From Sphingobacterium humi (GTDB lineage Bacteria > Bacteroidota > Bacteroidia > Sphingobacteriales > Sphingobacteriaceae), in NCBI RefSeq assembly GCF_009768885.1, contig NZ_WSQA01000009.1, forward strand, positions 1 through 64,000: DNA of 64,000 nt, given 5' to 3'. The position numbers were made by a program, and so were the translations under genes. This document shows, in pieces, positions 17,457 to 24,995 of this stretch. The notes under the pieces are model-generated. The model saw only the letters and a program-made list of their open reading frames with translations. It ran no database searches and was not told the DNA's origin. Positions within the stretch are counted from its first letter, which is position 1, and every line of letters begins with the position of its first letter.

Positions 17457-18221
17457 ATGAGAAATATCACAGATAGGCATGAATTCATTCTAAAGAGCTT
17501 AAAAGAAAAAGGAAAGATCAGTATTGATTGGCTCTGCGAAACAATGAAGGTTTCCAGTGTCACCATCCGCAAGGATTTAAAGCTCTTGGAAGAAAAAAAT
17601 TTACTTTTCCGTATAAAAGGAGGTGCATCCAGCAGCAATCCTTATGCTATTGACCGTCCTATTTTAGTAAAAGAAACTATTAATAGCGATGAGAAACAAA
17701 AAATAGCACAAGCGGCTTTAAAATTAATTAAGAACAACGACTCCATCATGATTGGTTCCGGCACCACCGTTTTTGCGTTGGCCAAAAACCTGGAGTCAAG
17801 CCAAGGGCTAACTGTCATTACCCCAGCCCTTAAGGTAGGTTTGGAACTGAGTGGCAAACCCAATATTGAGGTTCTTCAGCTCGGCGGCTTGATCCGCTCC
17901 AACTCCTCCTCCGTAGCCGGCCATTATGCCACACGTATATTAGAAGATATCAGTTGCGGCATTTTATTCTTGGGTGCTGATGGTATCGACTTGGAATTTG
18001 GGATCTCCATTTCCAACCTTCCGGAAGCCACTTTAAATCAAAAAATGTTACAAACCTCGCAAAAGGTAGCCATCTTAGCCGACAGTAGTAAGTTCGGTAA
18101 GCGAGGGTTGGGCAAGATCTGCGAACTTATCGACGTAGACTACATTATTACCGATAGCAAAGTATCGCCAGATACCGTCAAAGCTATTGAAGAATTAGGC
18201 ATCAAAATGATCTTAGCCTAA
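17457..18221 (+). CDS. DeoR/GlpR-family transcriptional regulator
   Basis: This 254-residue protein has the N-terminal DeoR winged helix (RHEFILKSLKEKGKISIDWLCETMKVSSVTIRKDLKLLEEKNLLFRIKGG, residues about 7-58) and a C-terminal sugar-phosphate-sensing domain (IGSGTTVFALAKNL, ITPALKVGLELS, ILFLGADGIDLEFG, LADSSKFGKRG). Such proteins repress sugar operons and let go when a phosphorylated sugar binds. It lies between the divergent MFS operon and susC, so it is the likely local repressor. The FGGY kinases could make its ligand. A strong terminator follows its stop. Confidence 0.9.
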   Translation: MRNITDRHEFILKSLKEKGKISIDWLCETMKVSSVTIRKDLKLLEEKNLLFRIKGGASSSNPYAIDRPILVKETINSDEKQKIAQAALKLIKNNDSIMIGSGTTVFALAKNLESSQGLTVITPALKVGLELSGKPNIEVLQLGGLIRSNSSSVAGHYATRILEDISCGILFLGADGIDLEFGISISNLPEATLNQKMLQTSQKVAILADSSKFGKRGLGKICELIDVDYIITDSKVSPDTVKAIEELGIKMILA

Positions 18222-18252
18222 GCATCTACCACAACACTTCTTATCTCCCAAT

Positions 18253-18296
18253 AAAAAAAAGATTTTTAAACATTTGAGTTTAAAAATCTTTTTTTT
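18253..18296 (+). terminator. Terminator after the DeoR-type gene
   Basis: A perfect 19-bp stem (arms 18253-18271 and 18278-18296) with a six-base loop ends in a T-run; the arms are almost pure A/T apart from a G-C pair at each end. It isolates susC transcription from the regulator gene. Confidence 0.85.
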
Positions 18297-18341
18297 AATT
18301 TCGAAACGCTAAGTGAAAAACAATAACCAATGTTATTTTTA

Positions 18342-18363
18342 AACAAAAAAATGTTTTTTTGTT
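18342..18363. promoter_or_regulatory. 22-bp palindrome upstream of susC
   Basis: AACAAAAAAA-TG-TTTTTTTGTT is a near-perfect dyad (10-base arms, 2-base centre). It sits 38 bases upstream of the hexamer box at 18401 and could be an operator or merely a flexible A/T element. Similar ATTTTTAAAYAAAAAAA words occur just before it and between the divergent MFS and DeoR genes. Confidence 0.3.
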
Positions 18364-18378
18364 AATTATGACCATTTA

Positions 18379-18434
18379 TTAATAGGAATAAAACACGGAG
18401 TTAACACTATGTTAATACGATAAACCTAGTTTCG
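18379..18434 (+). promoter_or_regulatory. Putative Pho-box-like promoter of susC
   Basis: TTAACA (18401-18406), five bases, then TTAATA (18412-18417) give an 11-base period; another TTAATA at 18379-18384 is in the same phase, 22 bases upstream. Nine bases after the last hexamer is TAGTTTCG (18427-18434), one mismatch from the -7 consensus. The same layout precedes the TonB receptor gene at 50632. PhoB/PhoP-type boxes in other phyla have this form, so phosphate control is suggested, not shown. Confidence 0.4.
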
Positions 18435-18521
18435 AAACAAAATTTAAGAAATAAAAAACGATCACCTGTAGAAACATGCTACACATTACATTTTAACCGA
18501 CAATCATTAACAAACATCTAA

Positions 18522-21500
18522 ATGAAAAAACAAGTACAACTCATTTTTATGCTGTTATTAATGCCAATTGGGATGCTTTTGGCGCAACAGCAAGTACAGA
18601 TAATGGGGAAAGTGACCAATGCGGAGGGCCAACCGGTTGCGGGGGTATCCATCAGCATTAAAGGTCGTTTAAACGCCATTACTGCGACGGATGAAGCTGG
18701 GAAATACCAGGTTTCAGCCAGCAACGGCGATGTCTTAATCTTTAAAGGATTAGGATTCAAGAATGCGGAGAGAACCGTTTCCGGCCAATCAGCAGTCGAT
18801 GTTACCTTAGCTACGGATTTAACCAACTTAGATGAGGTGGTTGTGGTAGGTTATGGAACACAAAAGAAAACGAATTTAACAGGAGCAGTAGCTACCATCA
18901 GCGGTGAGGAATTAGACAATCGCCCTGCAGTATCGGTATCGGCGGCATTACAAGGTTTAGCACCGGGTGTTACGGTTACATCCCAAACAGGTGCTCCAGG
19001 TGGTGACCAAGGGTCGATCAGCATTCGCGGTATCAACTCCTTCTCGACTGCCAGCGCACCTTTAGTGATTATTGATGGTGTGGCAGGTGATCTAAACTCG
19101 ATCGATGCAAACTCCATTGAATCCTTCTCGATCCTAAAAGACGCGGCTTCCGCTGCCATCTACGGTTCTCGTGCAGCCAACGGGGTAATTTTAGTAACCA
19201 CCAAACGTGCTAAAGGCGCTTTCAACGTTGTTTACAAAGGCTATACCGGCTGGCAAGATGCTACCTTTATTCCCGAGGTAACCGACGGCCGTACATTTAT
19301 GCGCGTATTCAATGAGGCTAGTAAAAACGACGGTGGATCAGAAGTGTATTCCCAACAGAACTTTGATGAATTCGACCAGCTATACGCGGAGAATCCAGAC
19401 AATTACGATTGGCAAAAAGCCATCTTAAGCGGTGATGGATTTACCCACAATCATTATGTATCCCTTTCAACGGGTACCGAAAAAATCCGTGTAAACCCTT
19501 CTTTAAGCTATGTAAAACAAAACGGCTTAATTAAAAACACGAACTTCCAGCGTTACAACTTCCGTAACAACATGGACATCAATCCAAACGATAAATTAAA
19601 CATCAAATTAGACTTCTCCGCGAACAACAGAGATCGTCTGCAGATTGCTAACGAAGGAACCATCTGGAATTACCTAGGTCGTATGCCTACGAATATTCCA
19701 ATCCGTTACGGCGATAACTGGTCTGATGGCTGGGTAAAAAACAACCCGGTAGGCTTTATTGAGGATGGTGGAAACAGAAAAATCAACAACATTGAGTTGA
19801 TCGGTAACATCTCCTTAACCTACAAACCTGTAGACTGGTTATCGGTTACTGCTTTAGCAGCACCTCGCTACCGCACCAGAAATACACATAACTTCGTGAA
19901 GGCCTTAATGACCTATTATATCGATGGTTCAGAAGCAGGTTCAGCACACCCCTCAACAGAATTAACAGAAACAGCCTACCGCGAGTTCTTCGGTAACTAC
20001 CAGTTCCACGCCACGGCCAGTAAAACCTTCAACGACCATAGCTTAAGCTTAATGGTAGGTACTTCCCGCGAGTCGTACGACGAGAAATACTTAATGGGAT
20101 ACCGCCGCGACTACACCTACGATACCTATGAAGTATTAGGTGCCGGTGCAGATACCGAAACCAAACAAAACGATGGTACACAAACACAGTGGTTATTAGT
20201 TTCCGGCTTTAGCCGTTTCAACTACGCCTTCAAAGACCGCTACTTATTCGAAGCCAACTTACGCTACGATGGTAGTTCCCGTTTTATCGGTCAAAACCGC
20301 TGGTCTACATTCCCATCCTTCTCTGCTGGCTGGCGTATTGAGCAAGAACCATTCATGGCCAACTTGCGCAACAAAATCAACCAATTGAAACTAAGAGGTT
20401 CTTGGGGTATCTTAGGTAACCAAAACATCGGTACCAACCAGCCTTTCTCGGAAAACTTAGCCATGGGCGGTATTTCGATGGGCGGCATCATTAACCAACT
20501 CGTAACACAAAATACCTTAGCCAACCCGACCTTACGTTGGGAGGAAACCACGGTAGCGGGTGTAGGTTTAGATGCAACCTTATTTAACAAGTTTAGCTTT
20601 AACTTCGATTGGTATACCAAAGAAACAGATGGTATCTTACTGGTATTACCGATTTCGAACTTACACGGTTTAAACCCGCCTTACCAAAATGCGGCGAAAG
20701 TGCAGAACAAAGGCTGGGAATTAGGCGCACGTTACGATAACAAATGGAACGACTTCAAATTCGGATTAGGCTTTAACTTCTCGGATGTAAAGAATACCAT
20801 TCTTGATATGCGTGGCACCCAAATCGGATCCTTACTGCGTCAACAAGAAGGCTCTTCCCTAAACTCCATCTACGGTTATGTAGCTGAAGGTCTTTACCAA
20901 ACACAAGAAGAGATCGACAACGGACCGAAACAATTCGGTACTTTACAACCGGGTGATATCCGCTATAAAGATATCGCTGGTGCTTTCGATGCCGATGGAA
21001 ATGCCATCCCTGATGGTAAAATCAGCGAGGCCGATAAAACCATTATCGGTAGCACCATTCCACGTTATACCTATGGTATTAACTTAGACTTTGGCTACAA
21101 AGGCTTTAAATTTGGCGCCTTCTTGCAAGGTGTGGCGAAAGTGGACGGCTATTTGAATACACACTACGTGATTCCTGCAGCGAACTCCTCGGCCATCAAA
21201 CCTTGGCAATTGGATTACTGGACACCGGAAAACACGGGCGCTGCCTTGCCACGTTTATCTATCAGTTCTTCAAACAACACGCAAAACTCTACGTTCTGGA
21301 TGAAACCTGCTTCCTACTTACGTCTTAAAAACCTACACTTAGGCTATCAATTGCCAACAGCATGGTTCCAAAGCGCTAAAATCGGCGGCATTTACATCTA
21401 CGCAAACGGACAGAACCTATTCACCAAAACAAACTTCTACGAAGGATACGACCCAGAAATCAACTTCGATGCGTCTGCTGATCAGAACGTAACATTGGGT

Positions 21501-21560
21501 GGGGGTAACTTCTATCCACAAGTTAAAGTATACACTTTTGGTTTAGACATTAAATTTTAA
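18522..21560 (+). CDS. SusC/RagA-family TonB-dependent outer-membrane transporter
   Basis: This 1012-residue protein has a signal peptide (cleavage near LLAQQ, residue 22), a CarboxypepD_reg-like domain (residues about 27-100), the SusC marker NLDEVVVVGYGTQKK, a plug domain with SIRGINSFSTASAPLVIIDGVAGDLNSIDANSIESFSILKDAASAAIYGSRAANGVILVTTK-type content, and a long beta-barrel ending in a Phe-terminated strand (GLDIKF). It forms the outer-membrane channel under a SusD lid and imports oligomers using TonB energy. susD follows after 6 bases. It is the uptake step of the locus; the cargo may be a phosphodiester-containing glycan or polyol polymer (inference from the linked enzymes). Confidence 0.93.
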   Translation: MKKQVQLIFMLLLMPIGMLLAQQQVQIMGKVTNAEGQPVAGVSISIKGRLNAITATDEAGKYQVSASNGDVLIFKGLGFKNAERTVSGQSAVDVTLATDLTNLDEVVVVGYGTQKKTNLTGAVATISGEELDNRPAVSVSAALQGLAPGVTVTSQTGAPGGDQGSISIRGINSFSTASAPLVIIDGVAGDLNSIDANSIESFSILKDAASAAIYGSRAANGVILVTTKRAKGAFNVVYKGYTGWQDATFIPEVTDGRTFMRVFNEASKNDGGSEVYSQQNFDEFDQLYAENPDNYDWQKAILSGDGFTHNHYVSLSTGTEKIRVNPSLSYVKQNGLIKNTNFQRYNFRNNMDINPNDKLNIKLDFSANNRDRLQIANEGTIWNYLGRMPTNIPIRYGDNWSDGWVKNNPVGFIEDGGNRKINNIELIGNISLTYKPVDWLSVTALAAPRYRTRNTHNFVKALMTYYIDGSEAGSAHPSTELTETAYREFFGNYQFHATASKTFNDHSLSLMVGTSRESYDEKYLMGYRRDYTYDTYEVLGAGADTETKQNDGTQTQWLLVSGFSRFNYAFKDRYLFEANLRYDGSSRFIGQNRWSTFPSFSAGWRIEQEPFMANLRNKINQLKLRGSWGILGNQNIGTNQPFSENLAMGGISMGGIINQLVTQNTLANPTLRWEETTVAGVGLDATLFNKFSFNFDWYTKETDGILLVLPISNLHGLNPPYQNAAKVQNKGWELGARYDNKWNDFKFGLGFNFSDVKNTILDMRGTQIGSLLRQQEGSSLNSIYGYVAEGLYQTQEEIDNGPKQFGTLQPGDIRYKDIAGAFDADGNAIPDGKISEADKTIIGSTIPRYTYGINLDFGYKGFKFGAFLQGVAKVDGYLNTHYVIPAANSSAIKPWQLDYWTPENTGAALPRLSISSSNNTQNSTFWMKPASYLRLKNLHLGYQLPTAWFQSAKIGGIYIYANGQNLFTKTNFYEGYDPEINFDASADQNVTLGGGNFYPQVKVYTFGLDIKF

Positions 21561-21566
21561 GACGAC

Positions 21567-23327
21567 ATGATCAAGCATACGAAACGAATTTTAGGAATCA
21601 GCATGTTATGTACCGCCTTATTGGCGTCATGCGATCTGGACCGCATGAACTTAAACGGTCCCAACACAGAGAACTTCCCGGCTGATGCCAAGGAAGCAGA
21701 ATTAGGGGTATTAGGCGCCTACAAAGCTTTAACGCTATTAGACGCTGCTAGCACACCGCTTTGGCACGTGATGGACAACATTACAGACATCGGTTTTGCT
21801 CGCCCAGGAAACAACTATACCTCCTCTATCACCAGTTCTTTAACCATTGATAACGCTTTGGCCACCAAACCTTGGTCGGCACATTATAAAACCATTGCAC
21901 GTGTACACTTGGTATTAGACAATTTGGATAAACTAAAAGTGCAGATGAGCGATGAGGCCTACAATAAAATTGATGCCGAGCTTCGTTTTATCCGTGCCTA
22001 CTGCTACTCGCAATTAACCGAATTATACGGAGATGCAGCCTTGGTGACCAAAACTTTGCGCTTAACCGATGAATTACCGGGCAGAACAGAGAAGGCCAAG
22101 GTAGTAGACTTTATCCTAACCGAGCTTACCGCTATTGCCGATAAGCTCCCTGTTTCTCAAAAAACGACAGGAAATGTTCGCGCATCTAGCGTAGCAGCCT
22201 ACATGTTGAAAGCGCGTGTTGCCTTAAACAACGCACGTTTCGAAGAAGCGGCAACCGCTTCCAAGAAAGCCATAGAATTAGCAAACGGCGTGCATGAGCT
22301 TACGCCATTCGATGCTTCCATTGATTTTGTAAACAAAGGACACGCCGATGGTGAGCCACAAAACGCGAATATCTTCGGACACGCAGGCTATAAAGACAGT
22401 AAAGAGTGGATTTGGGTAGCCGAATACAACAAAGCCATCAGTGGCAATGTGCATAACCAAACTTATTACATGGCTTCACGCTTAGGCAAAGGCGTTTGTT
22501 ATTGGGGACCAACCCAAAACTTCATCGATTCATTCCAGGCTTTAGACGGTAAATTCATCACCGAATCGCCATTGTACGATGAAACCAAGCCTTTCGAAAA
22601 CCGTGACCCACGTTTAGATATGTACTGTGCACGTCCGGGCGCACGTTACTTCGGTTTCCAGTTCGAGCCAAACTCGAAGTTCTCCAAAGTGAACAACTAC
22701 TGGCCAGTAATCAATGGCACTGGAACAAAACCAAGCTCGCAAACAAACACAGATGCTACCAATGCCTACCGTTCCTTCTCCGGATATTTATGGAGAAAAC
22801 ATGCGGATCTTACGGAATATGCAACAACATCCGTATCAGGAGAGTCTGACCTAAATGTAGGGATCTTCCGTTACGCAGAATTGTTATTGATCTATGCCGA
22901 AGCGAAGATTGAAAGCAACAGCATCGACCAGTCGGTATACGATGCCATCAACCAAATCCGTAACCGCGCAAAGATGCCTAACCTGCCACAAGGCTTATCA
23001 CAGGCACAATTGCGTCAGGCCTTACGTTATGAACGTAAAGTGGAGCTGGCAGATGATGGCTTCCGTTGGCACGATATCCGCCGCTGGGGCATCGCAAAAG
23101 ATGTAATGAATGGTTATATCTATTTAAACAGATCGGCCAACAGCTGGACGAAAAACGCTATCCAACGCTTTGATGAAAGTGCTAACCCAGTATACAACCA
23201 CAGCGTAGCGGTGAAGTCTTTCGGAACACAAGAAGTGAAATTCCAAGAAAACAAAGATGAATACTGGCCAATTTCAAAAGACGATCTGGACACGAATCCT
23301 AATATGACGCAAAACCCAGGTTATTAA
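21567..23327 (+). CDS. SusD/RagB-family nutrient-binding lipoprotein
   Basis: This 586-residue lipoprotein (lipobox LLASC, Cys22) has the SusD N-terminal helices (LGVLGAYKAL, AELRFIRAYCYSQLTELYGD) and the C-terminal signature (RYAELLLIYAEAKIESN, ALRYERKVELADDGFRWHDIRRWG). It caps the SusC channel on the cell surface and binds the substrate. It is cotranscribed with susC (6-base gap) and followed by a strong terminator. No glycoside hydrolase or surface glycan-binding lipoprotein follows, so degradation must rely on the exported phosphodiesterase-type enzymes or on proteins encoded elsewhere. Confidence 0.92.
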   Translation: MIKHTKRILGISMLCTALLASCDLDRMNLNGPNTENFPADAKEAELGVLGAYKALTLLDAASTPLWHVMDNITDIGFARPGNNYTSSITSSLTIDNALATKPWSAHYKTIARVHLVLDNLDKLKVQMSDEAYNKIDAELRFIRAYCYSQLTELYGDAALVTKTLRLTDELPGRTEKAKVVDFILTELTAIADKLPVSQKTTGNVRASSVAAYMLKARVALNNARFEEAATASKKAIELANGVHELTPFDASIDFVNKGHADGEPQNANIFGHAGYKDSKEWIWVAEYNKAISGNVHNQTYYMASRLGKGVCYWGPTQNFIDSFQALDGKFITESPLYDETKPFENRDPRLDMYCARPGARYFGFQFEPNSKFSKVNNYWPVINGTGTKPSSQTNTDATNAYRSFSGYLWRKHADLTEYATTSVSGESDLNVGIFRYAELLLIYAEAKIESNSIDQSVYDAINQIRNRAKMPNLPQGLSQAQLRQALRYERKVELADDGFRWHDIRRWGIAKDVMNGYIYLNRSANSWTKNAIQRFDESANPVYNHSVAVKSFGTQEVKFQENKDEYWPISKDDLDTNPNMTQNPGY

Positions 23328-23364
23328 AATCGGATTTAATTAATCACAATAGTATGTAAATGTT

Positions 23365-23402
23365 GCAAGCGTGACCCCCTCCAGGTCACGTTTGCTGTTT
23401 TA
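23365..23402 (+). terminator. Terminator after susD
   Basis: A 12-bp stem (23365-23376 and 23384-23395, one G-T pair) with a 7-base loop is followed by a T-rich tail. It ends the susCD transcript just before the repeat region. Confidence 0.85.
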
Positions 23403-23407
23403 TAGAG

Positions 23408-23640
23408 GTGCTGTCATCATTTTGTTTTACGTGCTGTCATCGTGCTGTCATCGTGCTGTCATCGTGCTGTCATCGTGAGCGGAGTCGAACGACTGGTACG
23501 TCAATACATTCTTTCCACTTTGTTGTTAATGATATTGACATATAAATCACTGAAGTTAAAGCTTATACACATCTTTGATTGCATTGACGTACCAGTCGTT
23601 CGACTCCGCTCACGATGACAGCACGATGACAGCACGTGAA
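23408..23640. repeat. Long inverted repeat with 11-nt tandem repeats
   Basis: The word GTGCTGTCATC is repeated four times in tandem at 23431-23474 and leads into an arm 23453-23505 that is perfectly complementary to 23583-23635 (53 bases, 77-base spacer). The arms contain the same GAGCGGAGTCGAACGACTGG block as the pair at 3852-4026; partly matching words extend both arms further out. The element lies between the convergent susCD and rplT transcripts and has no coding content. Together with the two terminators this fills the gap 23328-23731. Confidence 0.9.
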
Positions 23641-23668
23641 ACAATAACAGCACGTAAAACATAGCAAT

Positions 23669-23699
23669 AAAAAATGCCACTCTCTCGAGTGGCATTTTT
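23669..23699 (-). terminator. Terminator of the thrS-infC-rpmI-rplT operon
   Basis: AAAAATGCCACTC-TCTC-GAGTGGCATTTTT is a perfect hairpin with an A-run on one side and a T-run on the other, so it works in both directions. It lies 32 bases past the rplT stop. Confidence 0.9.
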
Positions 23700-23731
23700 A
23701 ATATCTAACAAATTGATAGCGGTTTAAAACT

Positions 23732-24076
23732 CTATTTTACTGCGTCTACAACTGCTTTGAAAGCGTCAGGGTTGTTTAAAGCTAAGTCAGCTAATACCTT
23801 ACGGTTAAGGCCGATGTTTTTAGCGTTTAATTTACCGATCAACTGCGAATATGAAATTCCGTGTTGACGAGCTCCAGCGTTGATACGTTGGATCCATAAA
23901 GCTCTGAACTCGCGTTTTTTGGTTTTACGGTCGCGGTAAGCGTACTGTAAACCTTTTTCTACTGTGTTTTTAGCAATAGTATAAACTTTGCTGCGTGATC
24001 CGTAATAGCCTTTGGCTAATTTAAGGATTCTTTTTCTTCTTCTTCTAGAAGCTACTGCGTTAACCGAACGTGGCAT
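23732..24076 (-). CDS. rplT: 50S ribosomal protein L20
   Basis: L20 binds 23S rRNA early in large-subunit assembly. The 114-residue sequence ([24 protein letters not shown] at the start, then [42 protein letters not shown]) is unmistakable and of normal length. It is the last gene of the thrS-infC-rpmI-rplT operon, about 100 bases after rpmI, and is followed by a bidirectional terminator. Confidence 0.98.
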   Translation of the reverse strand: MPRSVNAVASRRRRKRILKLAKGYYGSRSKVYTIAKNTVEKGLQYAYRDRKTKKREFRALWIQRINAGARQHGISYSQLIGKLNAKNIGLNRKVLADLALNNPDAFKAVVDAVK

Positions 24077-24176
24077 AATGAATTAAATTTAGTTTGGTAT
24101 GAGGTGTTGCGTTTTGCAGCAAGCTTACAACCTAATACCCGGTTAAAAATATTGTAATTAAAAAAAAATGAAAAAC

Positions 24177-24377
24177 TTATTTACCTAAAACAAGCATGCG
24201 TTTCACGTTGCCCATATCGGCATCAGAAACATAACTTGTCGTGGTTAAATTACGTTTTTGTTTTGTCGTTTTCTTAGTCAAGATGTGGCTTTTGTAAGCG
24301 TTTTTTCTTGCTATTTTACCTGTTCCAGTCAATTTAAAGCGTTTTTTCGCGCTGGAATTGGTTTTAACTTTTGGCAT
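24177..24377 (-). CDS. rpmI: 50S ribosomal protein L35
   Basis: This is a 66-residue basic protein of the L35 family ([36 protein letters not shown]). It sits in the large ribosomal subunit. It lies between infC (42 bases before) and rplT (100 bases after), the canonical order. The wider gap before rplT could hold an L20-binding leader, but I see no clear structure there. Confidence 0.97.
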   Translation of the reverse strand: MPKVKTNSSAKKRFKLTGTGKIARKNAYKSHILTKKTTKQKRNLTTTSYVSDADMGNVKRMLVLGK

Positions 24378-24419
24378 AATACTATAATTTTTATATCAAT
24401 CTGTTAGATGCTACTTATG

Positions 24420-24983
24420 TTATTTCTTCGCAGAAACTTTTGGTGCCAAGGTTAGGAACATGCGTTTCCCCTCCAATTTAGGCAACAATTCAACCTTACC
24501 GTAGTCTTCTAAAGCTTGCGCAAAACGCAATAACAAGATTTCACCTTGTTCTTTAAAGACAATAGCACGTCCTTTGAAGTGAACGTAGGCACGTACCTTT
24601 TCGCCACTTTCTAAGAAACGCATCGCATGTTTCAATTTAAATTCGAAATCATGCTCTGAGGTATTCGGTCCAAAACGAATCTCCTTAATTACGGTTTGCT
24701 TCGCGTTGGCTTTAATTTCCTTTTGCTTTTTCTTTTGTTCGTAAATGAATTTACTGTAATCGATAATTTTACAAACAGGAGGCGTTGCGTTGGGAGAGAT
24801 CTCTACTAAATCTAACTCCAATTCATCAGCAAGTTGCAAAGCTTGTCTTGTTGAAAAAACTCCTTGTTCTACGTTGTCCCCAACTAAGCGAACTTCCGGA
24901 ACACGAATATGTTCATTGATACGGTGCTCTGGTTCTTTCTTTCTGATAGGGCCTCTATTGCCGAAATTGTTACTTTTTGCCAA
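24420..24983 (-). CDS. infC: Translation initiation factor IF-3 (TTG start)
   Basis: IF-3 binds the 30S subunit, keeps 50S away and checks the start codon. This 187-residue protein has the usual N-domain ([33 protein letters not shown]) and C-domain ([40 protein letters not shown]). The only start that keeps the N-domain is TTG at 24981-24983: an in-frame TAA lies 15 bases upstream and there is no ATG. Non-AUG starts are known in infC of enteric bacteria, where IF-3 limits its own synthesis, so similar self-control is likely here. It starts 12 bases after the thrS stop. Confidence 0.95.
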   Translation of the reverse strand: MAKSNNFGNRGPIRKKEPEHRINEHIRVPEVRLVGDNVEQGVFSTRQALQLADELELDLVEISPNATPPVCKIIDYSKFIYEQKKKQKEIKANAKQTVIKEIRFGPNTSEHDFEFKLKHAMRFLESGEKVRAYVHFKGRAIVFKEQGEILLLRFAQALEDYGKVELLPKLEGKRMFLTLAPKVSAKK

Positions 24984-24995
24984 ATGTTTTTTAAA

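Noticed and set aside
23408..23640. A CRISPR array in the 11-nt tandem region
   Set aside because: Units are contiguous without spacers and no cas gene is present.
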